Of a stretch of DNA of 64,000 nucleotides, positions 1 to 7,383 are shown piece by piece. Position 1 is the first letter of the stretch. Each line of letters opens with the position of its first letter. This DNA comes from Actinomadura spongiicola (GTDB taxonomy: Bacteria; Actinomycetota; Actinomycetes; Streptosporangiales; Streptosporangiaceae), in the NCBI RefSeq assembly GCF_003432485.1, contig NZ_QVNQ01000006.1, forward strand, positions 372,001 to 436,000, read 5' to 3'. The translations under genes and the position numbers were made by a program. Below the pieces are notes generated by a model that saw only the letters and a program-made list of their open reading frames with translations, did no database searches and was not told the DNA's origin.

Positions 1-22
1 CTTCGCCCCAACACTAGGAACT

Positions 23-84
23 GCTTGCTTTGTGCAAGCGCTTCGGATCGTAGCCAGGCGTGGTTGTAAAATGCAAGCAGCTTG
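23..84. promoter_or_regulatory. Paired inverted repeats, likely HxlR operator
   Basis: Two inverted repeats built from the same half-site lie just before the HxlR-family gene: GCTTGC-N5-GCAAGC at 23-39 and CAAGC-A-GCTTG at 74-84. The second sits about 15 bases from the start codon, where bound protein would block transcription or translation. HxlR-family regulators commonly bind such palindromes and repress themselves or a divergent gene. The divergent gene, if any, is outside the window. Confidence 0.55.
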
Positions 85-98
85 TCTCTGGAGGTGCC

Positions 99-596
99 AT
101 GGCCGAGGGGCCTCGTTCCGGATGCCCGATCAACGCCGCGGTCGAGGTGCTCGGCGACCGCTGGACGCTTCTCATCCTGCGGGACATGGTGTTCGGTGAC
201 CGCCGCCACTTCCGGCAGCTCCAGTCGCAGTCGGCGGAGGGCATCGCGTCCAACATCCTGGCGGACCGGCTGCGGACCCTCGTCGAAACAGGCCTGCTCA
301 CCCGCGACGACGCGGGACGCGGCCAGCGGGCGACCTACACCCTGACCGAGGCCGCCATCCAACTAGTGCCCGTGCTGGTGCACCTGGGAGCGTGGGGCGC
401 CCGCAACCGTCCGACCAGCCCCGAACTGCGCGCGGGCGCCGAGCTGATGGAGGCGGAGGGCCCGGAGCTCTGGAACGACCTGATGGCGGAACTCCGCGAA
501 CGGCATCTCGGCGTTCCCCGTCCCGACACCGGCGGCCCGACCGCCACCGAACGCCTCGCCGCCTACGCCGAGGCCATCACCCGGTCGAGCCGCTGA
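99..596 (+). CDS. HxlR/MarR-like winged-helix transcriptional regulator
   Basis: The 165-residue protein starts at ATG 99 behind GGAG; an upstream in-frame start at 60 has no ribosome binding site and would run through the operator repeats. Near the N-terminus a Cys-Pro-Ile pair precedes the HxlR signature GDRWTLLILRDM, followed by a helix-turn-helix and wing (GIASNILADRLRTL, then RATYTLTE). The C-terminal half is an extra helical region, longer than the minimal HxlR domain of about 110 residues. These proteins are dimeric repressors, often of redox or aldehyde-responsive genes; the target is not visible here. It converges with the next gene, and the two stop codons abut directly. Confidence 0.85.
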   Translation: MAEGPRSGCPINAAVEVLGDRWTLLILRDMVFGDRRHFRQLQSQSAEGIASNILADRLRTLVETGLLTRDDAGRGQRATYTLTEAAIQLVPVLVHLGAWGARNRPTSPELRAGAELMEAEGPELWNDLMAELRERHLGVPRPDTGGPTATERLAAYAEAITRSSR

Positions 597-1190
597 TCAG
601 AGGATGTCCAGGACGGCTGTCATCAGGCCCGCGCGATCCTCGTCCCGCATGGTGTCGATCTTGGTCAGCCCGATCGTGGGCAGGTTGATGACCATGCCCA
701 GGCTGATCTCCTCCTTGGAGACCACGCCCAACGCCCACACGACGTCGCAGCCCGGAATGGAGTTGAGCGCCGTCCCGGAGATGACCACCGCCGTCCCGAG
801 GCCGTCGGTGACGATGTCGCCCTGCCGGAGGTGGTCGCCCGCCCGCAGCGCCTCCCGGTGCGCCTCCTGGAGCTCCGCGGGCGTGTTGCGCCAGGGCTGG
901 TCGCCGGTGATGCCCCACCGCACCCAGTCGAGGGCGTCGGACACGTACTCCTTGCTCGCGGAGTCCAACTCCTCCGGATCAAGGTCGGCCTGCGGGACGT
1001 GATCCAGGGCGGCGAACGACAGTGCCTGGCCGTCGCCCCGCGTGCGAAGCACCCACACGTGCTTCGTGTTCGGCAGGCTGTTGTACCTGTCGTTGGACAC
1101 CACGAGACACGGCTGCTCCCTGGTGACAGTAAGGATGCCGCCGAGACTCTTGCGCTGGATCAGCGCATAGTGGAACGTGCCCTGTCGCAT
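597..1190 (-). CDS. Protein with two PemK/MazF-like halves
   Basis: 197 residues from ATG 1190. A longer frame opens at a TTG at 1226, but that TTG is part of a TTGACA -35 element whose -10 (TGTAAT) ends 6-7 bases before ATG 1190, so 1190 is the probable leaderless start. The N-terminal half contains GGILTVTREQPCLVVSND and VWVLRTRG, like strands 1-3 of the PemK/MazF fold. The C-terminal half repeats the pattern (LRQGDIVTDGLGTAVVISG, VVWALGVVS) and ends with a MazF-like IDTMRDEDRAGL segment. No antitoxin gene adjoins it. Membership in the fold is inference from the pattern; nuclease activity is unproven and the usual catalytic Arg/Thr are not clearly placed. Confidence 0.6.
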   Translation of the reverse strand: MRQGTFHYALIQRKSLGGILTVTREQPCLVVSNDRYNSLPNTKHVWVLRTRGDGQALSFAALDHVPQADLDPEELDSASKEYVSDALDWVRWGITGDQPWRNTPAELQEAHREALRAGDHLRQGDIVTDGLGTAVVISGTALNSIPGCDVVWALGVVSKEEISLGMVINLPTIGLTKIDTMRDEDRAGLMTAVLDIL

Positions 1191-1196
1191 CGCGCA

Positions 1197-1226
1197 ATTA
1201 CAGGGTGCAGTCCGCGCGGGTGTCAA
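1197..1226 (-). promoter_or_regulatory. Housekeeping-type promoter for a leaderless mRNA
   Basis: On the minus strand TTGACA (1226-1221), an 18-base spacer and TGTAAT (1202-1197) form a near-consensus promoter. Transcription would begin about base 1190, exactly at the ATG of the MazF-like gene. Confidence 0.7.
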
Positions 1227-1449
1227 TACGTCCTTTTAATGAGCCGCGCCGTTTGTCTCGGACAGCGTCGCCTTAATCACTCAACGTCCACACCGGGGAC
1301 CGCACTGCCACCGCCCCTCGCCTGCGGATGCGCGCCGCAGGCCATGGCCGCGGGACAATGCCGGTAATTCCGGCGGCATCGTGCGTCGAGGCCGCCCTGC
1401 CGGTCGCCTTCGGAATGGCGGTGCCCGGTGTTCGGGGTCGTCGTAAGGG

Positions 1450-1875
1450 TCAGTCCCAGCGCATGGCGCGTTGGCGTTTTACGGCGCTACGCCGCTTCTT
1501 GTTCTCCAGGCGGCGTTCGTTGATGCCCCGGGGGATCTTCTTGGGGACGCGTTTCTTCGGGGGCGGGGCGGTCGCGTCGGCCAGCAGGGTCGCCAGGCGG
1601 GTGCGGGCGGCGTCCCGGTTGCGCTGCTGGGACCGGTACTCCTCGGCGCGGATGGTGAGGACGCCTCTGACCAGGCGGGTCGCGAGGCGGTCCAGGGCGC
1701 GGGCCCTGAGGTGGTCCGGCAGAGACGGGGAGTTCGCGACGTCGAAGGAGAGTTCGGCGGCGGTGGCGCTGGTGTTGACGTGCTGCCCGCCCGGCCCCGA
1801 GGAACGGGAGAAACGCCAGCTCAGCTCGGACTCCGGAATGGAGACCGAGCCGCGGACGTGGATGCGGTCGGACAT
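1450..1875 (-). CDS. arfB: Peptidyl-tRNA hydrolase ArfB (YaeJ), ribosome rescue
   Basis: 141 residues from ATG 1875. It has the class-I release-factor catalytic loop FSRSSGPGGQHVNTSATA, whose GGQ motif hydrolyses peptidyl-tRNA, and a very basic C-terminal tail (PPKKRVPKKIPRG, then NKKRRSAVKRQR). In ArfB that tail enters the empty mRNA channel of a stalled ribosome. The length matches the family (about 140 residues) and there is no codon-recognition domain, which separates it from RF1/RF2. The open frame continues upstream to 2223, but that part is Arg-rich and overlaps a strong inverted repeat, so it is not counted as coding. Confidence 0.93.
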   Translation of the reverse strand: MSDRIHVRGSVSIPESELSWRFSRSSGPGGQHVNTSATAAELSFDVANSPSLPDHLRARALDRLATRLVRGVLTIRAEEYRSQQRNRDAARTRLATLLADATAPPPKKRVPKKIPRGINERRLENKKRRSAVKRQRAMRWD

Positions 1876-1980
1876 GTTCCCATTGTCGCAGGAATGAGTG
1901 ATCTTGTCGTCCGAGTAATCTCCGCGCGGGCGTGCGGCCGCGGAACGTCGTGCGCGATCCCGCGGCCGCTCTCCCATGCC

Positions 1981-2016
1981 GGGTCCCTTCCGGCCCGGCC
2001 CGGCCGGAAGGGACCC
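1981..2016. terminator. 15-bp perfect stem-loop
   Basis: GGGTCCCTTCCGGCC (1981-1995) pairs perfectly with 2002-2016 around a 6-base loop. No T tract follows on either strand, as is common for actinobacterial terminators. It lies 60 bases downstream of the small ORF at 2079-2204 (minus strand) and probably ends that transcript. Confidence 0.65.
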
Positions 2017-2078
2017 TCTGCCCGGTTCGCCGTCCGTCCGCCCGCTCCCCCCAGAGCTTGGCCGGACGGCTTCCCGGG

Positions 2079-2204
2079 TCAGACCGGGGCGCCGGCGACG
2101 GTCTCGCCGGCGGTGTCGGAGCCGACGACCCGTGCGGGCGCCGTCCGACCGTCGGAACGGGTCACCGTGGGCTCGCGGGCGTCCGACACGGCATGCGCGT
2201 TCAT
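2079..2204 (-). CDS. Small ORF, 41-residue acidic protein of unknown function
   Basis: ATG 2204 to TGA 2079 encodes 41 residues beginning MNAHAVSDAREPTVTRSDG and ending ETVAGAPV. Support for coding: an AGGGGA ribosome binding site 5 bases before ATG, G or C in about 90 percent of third codon positions, an acidic composition unlike an antisense shadow, and a terminator-like stem-loop just downstream. It has no membrane segment, no Cys and no family I recognise. It lies downstream of the two-component operon and of a candidate small RNA, on the same strand, and could be read from the same promoter if the terminator at 2306-2349 leaks. Confidence 0.5.
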   Translation of the reverse strand: MNAHAVSDAREPTVTRSDGRTAPARVVGSDTAGETVAGAPV

Positions 2205-2300
2205 GCGGTCCCCTGTCGTTCACTCACCATGGAGCGTGCGCGGCGGGGCTGCAGACTGGCTGTAGCCAACCTGAAAGTGTGCTGAAAACGGACATCAACC

Positions 2301-2426
2301 AAAAACCGCGGTCGGGGGGACGTGCGGCGTGGCGTCCCCCCGACCGCGGGTGCCGTGGCGGCGCGGGGTACTGCTGGCCAGGGCGCGGCCTCCCGGTCCC
2401 CGCCGGGAACGGGGCGCGCCCTGTGC
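2301..2426 (-). ncRNA. Candidate small RNA downstream of the two-component operon
   Basis: A response-regulator-type repeat pair (2448-2465) is followed on the minus strand by a -10-like TTTAAG (2438-2433). From the predicted start near 2426 there is no convincing ORF before an ideal intrinsic terminator ending in five T (2349-2301). This predicts a structured RNA of about 125 bases. In M. tuberculosis the PhoP regulator drives the small RNA Mcr7, so a regulator-controlled RNA next to a PhoP-like operon has precedent. It could instead be only the 3' untranslated region of the kinase mRNA. Confidence 0.4.
2306..2349 (-). terminator. Intrinsic terminator with 17-bp stem
   Basis: CCGCGGTCGGGGGGACG (2306-2322) pairs perfectly with 2333-2349 around a 10-base loop. 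Read on the minus strand it is followed at once by TTTTT (2305-2301). It would terminate the two-component operon, and any RNA started at the promoter near 2435. Confidence 0.85.
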
Positions 2427-2432
2427 CGACCA

Positions 2433-2465
2433 CTTAAACGCACTCAGCTGAACGTTGCCTGAACG
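2433..2465 (-). promoter_or_regulatory. PhoP-type direct repeat and -10 after the kinase gene
   Basis: CTGAACG occurs at 2448-2454 and again at 2459-2465, an 11-base period (7-bp repeat, 4-bp gap; CGTTCAG on the minus strand). TTTAAG follows at 2438-2433. The layout equals the mycobacterial PhoP box and nearly matches the pair before the response-regulator gene (4792-4809). Confidence 0.5.
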
Positions 2466-2471
2466 TCCCCT

Positions 2472-4016
2472 TCAGTCATCGTCCAAAGGCAGGACGACCC
2501 GGAACGTGGCGCCCTCACCGGACGAGGAGTCGGCCTCCACCAGCCCGTCGTGGGCCGCGACCAGCGCGGCGACGATGGCGAGGCCGAGACCCGTGCCGCC
2601 GCCCGCGCGGGAGCGGGCCTCGTCGGCGCGGTAGAAGCGTTCGAAGACGCGTTCCGCCTGTTCGGGGGCGAGTCCGGGGCCCGAGTCCGCGACCTCCACG
2701 CTCACGGCGGGCGCGTCGCGCAGTGTCCCGGGGGAGAGGCGCACGTCCACCGGTGTGCCCTTGGGAGTGTGCGTGAGGGCGTTGGTGAGCAGGTTGCCGA
2801 GCACCTGGCGCAGCCGCGCCTCGTCCCCCCGCACCTGGTACGCCAGACCTCCCTCCACCGAGAGGTCGATCTTTCGTTCGGGTGCGAGGACTCTGGCGAC
2901 CTGGACGGCGTCGGCGGCGACGGCGAGAAGATCCACCGGGCGCCGCTCGATCGGACGCTGCCGGTCCAGCCGGGCGAGCAGCAGCAGATCCTCCACGAGC
3001 AGGCCCATCCGGGACGCGGTGTCCTCGATCCGGCCGATCAGCCGGTCGAGTTCCTCGGGGGTGCGGGCCGCGCCCTGCCGGTAGAACTCGGCGAAACCGC
3101 GGATCGCGGTCAACGGGGTGCGCAGCTCGTGGCTGGCGTCCGCGATGAACCGCCGCATCCGCTCCTCCGACCGGCGGGCCGTCTCCTCCGACCGCCGCGC
3201 CGCGGCCTCGGAGTCGGCGCGGGCCCCGAACGCCGCCTCGATCTGCGCGAGCATCGTGTTCAGCGACCGGCCGAGCCGTCCCATCTCGGTCCGCGGATCG
3301 CCCTCCGGGACACGGCGCGACAGATCGCCCGCCGCGATCGCGCCCGCCGTCTCCTCCACCGCCGCGAGCGGCCGCAGGCTGGCCCGGACGACCAGCACGC
3401 CGAGCCCGACCAGGACGCTCAGCACCAGCAGCCCCACGATCGCGTCGATCGTCACGAGGCTGCGGACAGTCCGGTCGACCTCCTCCAGGCTGAACGCGAG
3501 GACCAGCACACCGCCGGAGACCGGCGCGGCCAGGATCCGCCACTGCGACCCGCCCGTCCCGTTCACGGTGAACGGGCGGTCCATGCGCTCGCTCATGTCG
3601 TCCGGCAGCCGCGGATGGCCCGACTCGCTCCACGCCGAGTTCTGCCACACGATGCTGCCGCTGGTGGCGCGGACCTGCGCGTACATCTCGCTCGGAATCC
3701 GGACGTTGATCTCCCGCTGCCCGCTCCGCAGCCCCTCGACGACCTGGTCGACCGCCCGCCCCACCGAGCCGCGCAACTGGTCGTCGGCCCGCCCGACGAG
3801 GTACTGCCGCAGCACCGACGCGCCCGCCGCGGCCATCACGGTCATCCCGAGCGTGACGAGGACGAGCATGCCGGCGATCAGCTTGACGCGCAGCGACGTC
3901 CGTCCCCAGAGGCGGGCCATCTCGCGGCGCGGCCACGGAAGCGGGCCCTCGCCGGGAAGTCCCGCCCGGGCCGGCGCCGGCCGGGGGGCCGTGGACGCCG
4001 GGAACCGCGTGGCCAT
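2472..4016 (-). CDS. Sensor histidine kinase (two-component, PhoR/OmpR partner class)
   Basis: 514 residues from ATG 4016, overlapping the regulator stop by one base (TGATG), so the two are translationally coupled. Order: cytoplasmic N-terminus; membrane segment near residues 40-65; an extracytoplasmic sensor of about 110 residues; second membrane segment (LVLSVLVGLGVLVV); HAMP domain (RPLAAVEETAGAIAAGDLS); a coiled coil of repeated RRSEE; phosphoacceptor helix FIADASHELRTPLTAIRG with the autophosphorylated His; and ATPase boxes NLLTNALTHT, DSGPGL and GGTGLGLAIV. All catalytic motifs are intact. The signal is unknown. An intrinsic terminator lies about 120 bases downstream. Confidence 0.93.
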   Translation of the reverse strand: MATRFPASTAPRPAPARAGLPGEGPLPWPRREMARLWGRTSLRVKLIAGMLVLVTLGMTVMAAAGASVLRQYLVGRADDQLRGSVGRAVDQVVEGLRSGQREINVRIPSEMYAQVRATSGSIVWQNSAWSESGHPRLPDDMSERMDRPFTVNGTGGSQWRILAAPVSGGVLVLAFSLEEVDRTVRSLVTIDAIVGLLVLSVLVGLGVLVVRASLRPLAAVEETAGAIAAGDLSRRVPEGDPRTEMGRLGRSLNTMLAQIEAAFGARADSEAAARRSEETARRSEERMRRFIADASHELRTPLTAIRGFAEFYRQGAARTPEELDRLIGRIEDTASRMGLLVEDLLLLARLDRQRPIERRPVDLLAVAADAVQVARVLAPERKIDLSVEGGLAYQVRGDEARLRQVLGNLLTNALTHTPKGTPVDVRLSPGTLRDAPAVSVEVADSGPGLAPEQAERVFERFYRADEARSRAGGGTGLGLAIVAALVAAHDGLVEADSSSGEGATFRVVLPLDDD

Positions 4017-4750
4017 CAGCCCGATCTCGACGGCTCGCGCAGGACGTAACCGACGCCGCGCAGGGTGTGGATGAGCCGCGGCTCGGCGTTGTCGACCTTG
4101 CGGCGCAGCGCCGACACGTACGACTCGACGATGCCCGCGTCGCCCCGGAAGTCGTAGTTCCACACGTGGTCGAGGATCTGCGCCTTCGACACGACCCGTC
4201 CCGCGTTGGCCATGAAGTACCGCAGCAGCTTGAACTCCGTGGGCGACAGCTGGATCGCGCGCCCGCCGCGCCACACCTCGTGGCTGTCCTCGTCGAGCTC
4301 GACGTCCGCGAACACCAGCCGCGGCGGCGGCTCGGTCATGCCGCCGCGGAACCGCCGCAGCACGGCCCGGATGCGCGCGATGACCTCCTCCAGGCTGAAC
4401 GGCTTGGTGACATAGTCGTCCCCGCCGATCGTCAGCCCCTTGACGCGGTCCTGCACGGCGTCCCGCGCGGTCAGGAACAGCACCGGGGTGTGGTCGCCGC
4501 CGGACCGCAGCCGCCGCGCGACGTCGAAACCGTCGATGTCGGGCAGCATCACGTCCAGGACGATCAGATCCGGGCGGTGCCGCCGCGCCGACTGGACCGC
4601 CTCGGCCCCGTTCGTCGCCGTGACCACGTCGAACCCGGTGAAACGCAGGCTGCCGGCCAGGAGCTCCAGAATGTTGGGCTCGTCCTCGACGACGAGCAGC
4701 GTCGCTTCCGCCGCCCTGCCGCCGTTCGCCGTCCGATCGACCAATGGCAC
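4016..4750 (-). CDS. OmpR-family response regulator, close to the mycobacterial PhoP type
   Basis: 244 residues from GTG 4750 behind a strong GAGGGGGGA site. The receiver domain has the acidic pair (VVEDEPN), the phosphorylated Asp in VILDVMLPDIDGFDV-like sequence (here LIVLDVMLPDIDGFDV), and the Thr and Lys of LTARD and VTKPFSLEE. The C-terminal winged helix has LSPTEFKLLRYF, ILDHVWNYDF and VGYVLREPS, matching M. tuberculosis PhoP in spacing and wording. Its predicted DNA sites, 7-bp direct repeats every 11 bases, occur before its own promoter and after the kinase gene, suggesting autoregulation. It is not the phosphate-regulon PhoP of Streptomyces, so no symbol is given. Confidence 0.92.
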   Translation of the reverse strand: MPLVDRTANGGRAAEATLLVVEDEPNILELLAGSLRFTGFDVVTATNGAEAVQSARRHRPDLIVLDVMLPDIDGFDVARRLRSGGDHTPVLFLTARDAVQDRVKGLTIGGDDYVTKPFSLEEVIARIRAVLRRFRGGMTEPPPRLVFADVELDEDSHEVWRGGRAIQLSPTEFKLLRYFMANAGRVVSKAQILDHVWNYDFRGDAGIVESYVSALRRKVDNAEPRLIHTLRGVGYVLREPSRSG

Positions 4751-4765
4751 AGTCCCCCCTCGACA

Positions 4766-4809
4766 CTTATCGGAGAGGTTCCCACTTCAACCTGAATGTC
4801 CCCTGAATG
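4766..4809 (-). promoter_or_regulatory. PhoP-type direct repeat before the response regulator
   Basis: CTGAATG at 4792-4798 and 4803-4809 (CATTCAG on the minus strand) repeats with an 11-base period. A -10-like GATAAG lies at 4771-4766. Compared with the second site at 2433-2465, the distance from repeat to -10 differs by 11 bases, one helical turn. Confidence 0.55.
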
Positions 4810-4846
4810 CTCCCCGGGTATCCGTTGAGCGCGCCGGATCGCCGGT

Positions 4847-5401
4847 CTAGCGGTCGAGCGCGCGGATCGCGCGCATCGCCTCGCGGCGCGCGTCGCCGGA
4901 CAGGACGTCGATGTAGACGCCGCCGTCCAGGTGGCCGCACTCGTGCTGGAGGCAGCGGGCGAAGTAGCCGGTGCCCTCGACGCGGACGGGTCTTCCCTTC
5001 ACGTCGACGCCTTCGACGACGGCGTGCGCGTGGCGGGGCGTGTCGAAACGCATCCCCGGGACGGACAGGCAGCCTTCCGGCTCAACGAGCATCTCCCCGT
5101 CGGCGACCACGAGCCGGGGGTTGACGACGTGACCGACGTGCCTGCGTCCGCGGTCGTCCTCACAGTCATAGACGAACGCCCGCAGGCCCACGCCCACCTG
5201 GTTGGCGGCCACGCCCGCGCCGTCCTCCTCGTACATGGTGACGAACATGTCGTCGACGAGGCGTTCCAGCGCGGCGTCGAACGTCCTGACCGGGTCGCAC
5301 TCGGTGCGCAGGACCGGATCTCCGAGGATTCTGATCGGACGGGCGGTCCCGCCCCGCGTGTGGGTCCTCTTGCTCACCTCAAGGATCTTATAGACGGTCA
5401 T
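4847..5401 (-). CDS. def: Peptide deformylase
   Basis: 184 residues. It removes the formyl group from nascent proteins with a metal held by the three family motifs, all present: GAGVAANQVG (motif 1), EGCLS (motif 2, metal Cys) and QHECGHLDG (motif 3, HExxH). It begins with an N-terminal extension before ARPIRILGDPVLR. The start is uncertain. ATG 5401 lies at the edge of a terminator-like stem and lacks a clear ribosome binding site; a GTG at 5377 follows a -10-like TATAAG (5390-5385) and gives 176 residues. The family core is complete either way. No methionyl-tRNA formyltransferase gene adjoins it. Confidence 0.93.
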   Translation of the reverse strand: MTVYKILEVSKRTHTRGGTARPIRILGDPVLRTECDPVRTFDAALERLVDDMFVTMYEEDGAGVAANQVGVGLRAFVYDCEDDRGRRHVGHVVNPRLVVADGEMLVEPEGCLSVPGMRFDTPRHAHAVVEGVDVKGRPVRVEGTGYFARCLQHECGHLDGGVYIDVLSGDARREAMRAIRALDR

Positions 5402-5430
5402 GTCCGCCCAGGGACGGCCCTGGGCGGACA
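5401..5430 (-). terminator. 13-bp perfect stem-loop between divIVA-like gene and def
   Basis: TGTCCGCCCAGGG (5401-5413) pairs with 5418-5430 around a 4-base loop, 25 bases after the stop of the DivIVA-like gene. It probably terminates that transcript and also overlaps the first base of the annotated def start. Confidence 0.65.
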
Positions 5431-5455
5431 CGTCACCGTCCGGCGTCGCGGCGGG

Positions 5456-6436
5456 CTACAACTCGATGGGCCCCCGGGGCTGCTGCGGCGGAACGACCGG
5501 GGTCGTACCGGCGGGCGGCGGCGGGGCGATCGGCGCGCCCGATCCGCCCGGCTCCTCGGTCGGACGGGCGTGCTTCGGCTGCTGGGGGGCGGCGACGACC
5601 GGGATGTCGGCGGTCGGCTCGGGCTTCTTCACCGGCGGCGTGCTCGGCTGCGCGGGACCGGCGGCGGCCGGCTTGGCCGGAGCCGGAGCCGGGGCCGGGG
5701 CGGGCGGGGCCTGCTTGCTCCGGGGGGCGGTCTGCCGGACGGCGTCCTCGACCATCTTCTCCAGCGGGCCCGCCTCGTTCTCCGCGGTGAGGAGGCGGTG
5801 CAGCGTCTCGCTGATCTCGGTGAGGCGCTGCAGGGCCTGGGTGTGGTTCTTGGTGAGCGACGTCAACCGCTGCGTCGCCCCCTCGTTGATCACGCTGGCG
5901 CGGCGCTCGGACGCGGTGAGGGTGCGCTCGGCCTCCAACCGGGCGCTGGTCACCGTCTGCTCGGCCTCCTGCTTGGCGGACGACAGGACGGTGTCGGCCT
6001 CCTTCTTGGCGGAGGCGAGCACGCTCTCGGCCTTGTCCTGCGCGTGGGCCAGATTCTTCTCGGCGTGCGCGCGGGCCTCGTCGATGATCCGCTTGGACTC
6101 CAGTTCGGCGTCCTTGCGGATCTCCGCGCCCTTGGTCTCGGCCTGGGCGACCTTGTCCTGGGCCTCGTCCTCGGCGAGGTTGATGATCTGGCGGAGCCGG
6201 TCGCTGAGGTCGTCGCCGGTGGGCTTGCGCGCCTCCCGGAGCTCGGCCATCTCGCGGCGGAGCCGCTCGGAGTCGTCGTGGGCCCGGGCGAGCCGCGCCT
6301 CGAGTTCTCGGTTCTTCTGAAGGAATCGCGCGATGTAGTCGTCGACCTGGCGGCGGTTGTAGCCGCGCATGACGATCTCGAACTCGTGCGTGTCGTCTTT
6401 GAGGAGGTTCGGCAGGATTTCGGCTTCGTTGCTCAT
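5456..6436 (-). CDS. DivIVA-domain coiled-coil protein
   Basis: 326 residues from ATG 6436 (AAGG six bases upstream); ATG 6466 in frame is the alternative. Residues about 15-45 form a DivIVA N-terminal domain (EFEIVMRGYNRRQVDDYI, with the Gly-Tyr turn used for membrane binding in the family). Next comes a coiled coil of about 180 residues rich in Ala, Glu and Lys (AQDKAESVLASAKKEADTVL) and a Pro/Ala-rich disordered tail from about residue 225. Family members mark cell poles or form cytoskeletal filaments in actinobacteria (Wag31, DivIVA, FilP-like). It lies outside the division cluster, so it is probably a paralogue and not the essential wag31; its exact role is unknown. Confidence 0.85.
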   Translation of the reverse strand: MSNEAEILPNLLKDDTHEFEIVMRGYNRRQVDDYIARFLQKNRELEARLARAHDDSERLRREMAELREARKPTGDDLSDRLRQIINLAEDEAQDKVAQAETKGAEIRKDAELESKRIIDEARAHAEKNLAHAQDKAESVLASAKKEADTVLSSAKQEAEQTVTSARLEAERTLTASERRASVINEGATQRLTSLTKNHTQALQRLTEISETLHRLLTAENEAGPLEKMVEDAVRQTAPRSKQAPPAPAPAPAPAKPAAAGPAQPSTPPVKKPEPTADIPVVAAPQQPKHARPTEEPGGSGAPIAPPPPAGTTPVVPPQQPRGPIEL

Positions 6437-6739
6437 GATGCCTTGGGGGTCGTTGGCGGGGGTCATCACCCCGTCAGGGTCGGGTTGCTCTCCTCACCCG
6501 CCGGTGAGCGGGTCCACATGCGGAAACGTCAGGACGACTCTTGTCCGGTCCACCCCATTCGCGCAACCGGAACGCGCTTCTCGCCGCCGTTTCTTCACCT
6601 GGTGAGGCGACAAACTATCCAATCCCGGAAAATTCGTGCTATCTCGGCTGGGCGTGTCGCGGGCCGCTTCCGGCCCCTCCGGCCCGTCCGGTGGCCCCGT
6701 CCGGTGGGCGGCGGCGCGGCGGGTCCTAGCATCGGCCCC

Positions 6740-7261
6740 ATGAGGTACCTGGGATCGTTGGGTGAGGACCGTCCGGACGTCGACCCCGAGGCGTGGATCG
6801 CGCCCGGCGCGGTGGTCGTCGGCCGGGTCAGGCTGGGACGCGCGTCCAGCGTCTGGTACGGCTCGGTGCTGCGCGGCGACGACGAGGAGATCATCGTCGG
6901 CGAGGAGTGCAACATCCAGGACCTGTGCTGCCTGCACGCCGACCCGGGGACACCCGCCGTCCTCGAAGACCGGGTCAGCCTCGGCCACAAGGCGATGGTC
7001 CACGGCGCCCACGTGGAGACGGGGTCGCTCATCGGCATCGGCGCGATCGTCCTGAACGGCGCACGCATCGGCGCCGGGACGCTCATCGCCGCGGGAGCCC
7101 TCGTGCCACCCGGTAAGAAGATCCCGTCCGGCGTCCTCGTCGCCGGAACGCCCGGCCGGATCGTCCGCGAACTGACCGACGACGACCGACTCGTCCTGAC
7201 GCACACCCCCCAGGTGTACGCGGACAAGGCCCGCCGCCACCGCACCGCCGACTGGCACTGA
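6740..7261 (+). CDS. Gamma-carbonic anhydrase-like hexapeptide-repeat protein
   Basis: 173 residues from ATG 6740. A -10-like TAGCAT at 6727-6732 ends 7 bases before the ATG, so the mRNA is probably leaderless. The chain is a left-handed parallel beta helix with isoleucine-patch repeats (GVIV-type turns such as GSLIGIGAIVLNGARIGAGTL, here split by short loops). The three His that bind metal in gamma-class carbonic anhydrases are present in CLHAD and in GHKAMVHGAHV. Length and layout match the YrdA/PaaY/CaiE-like group. Carbonic anhydrase activity is plausible but unproven for this subgroup. It is transcribed away from the DivIVA-like gene. Confidence 0.85.
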   Translation: MRYLGSLGEDRPDVDPEAWIAPGAVVVGRVRLGRASSVWYGSVLRGDDEEIIVGEECNIQDLCCLHADPGTPAVLEDRVSLGHKAMVHGAHVETGSLIGIGAIVLNGARIGAGTLIAAGALVPPGKKIPSGVLVAGTPGRIVRELTDDDRLVLTHTPQVYADKARRHRTADWH

Positions 7262-7383
7262 CCCCGTCCGAGCACCACCGACGCCGGGTGGCGTCGTCAA
7301 GTTCGGATTAGGCCCCTTCTGACCTGCGAGGACTTGAGGAACGTTCCGGTGGGGGAGAGCCCTGCCGGTTTCTGCTGACTACG

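Noticed and set aside
597..1190. Toxin-antitoxin operon
   Set aside because: The protein is MazF-like, but no antitoxin ORF adjoins it and the neighbour is convergent.
2201..2443. 80-residue minus-strand ORF ending at the small ORF start
   Set aside because: Runs through a perfect intrinsic terminator and is Arg/Pro-rich. Only its last nine codons (MVSERQGTA) could be a leader; not supported further.
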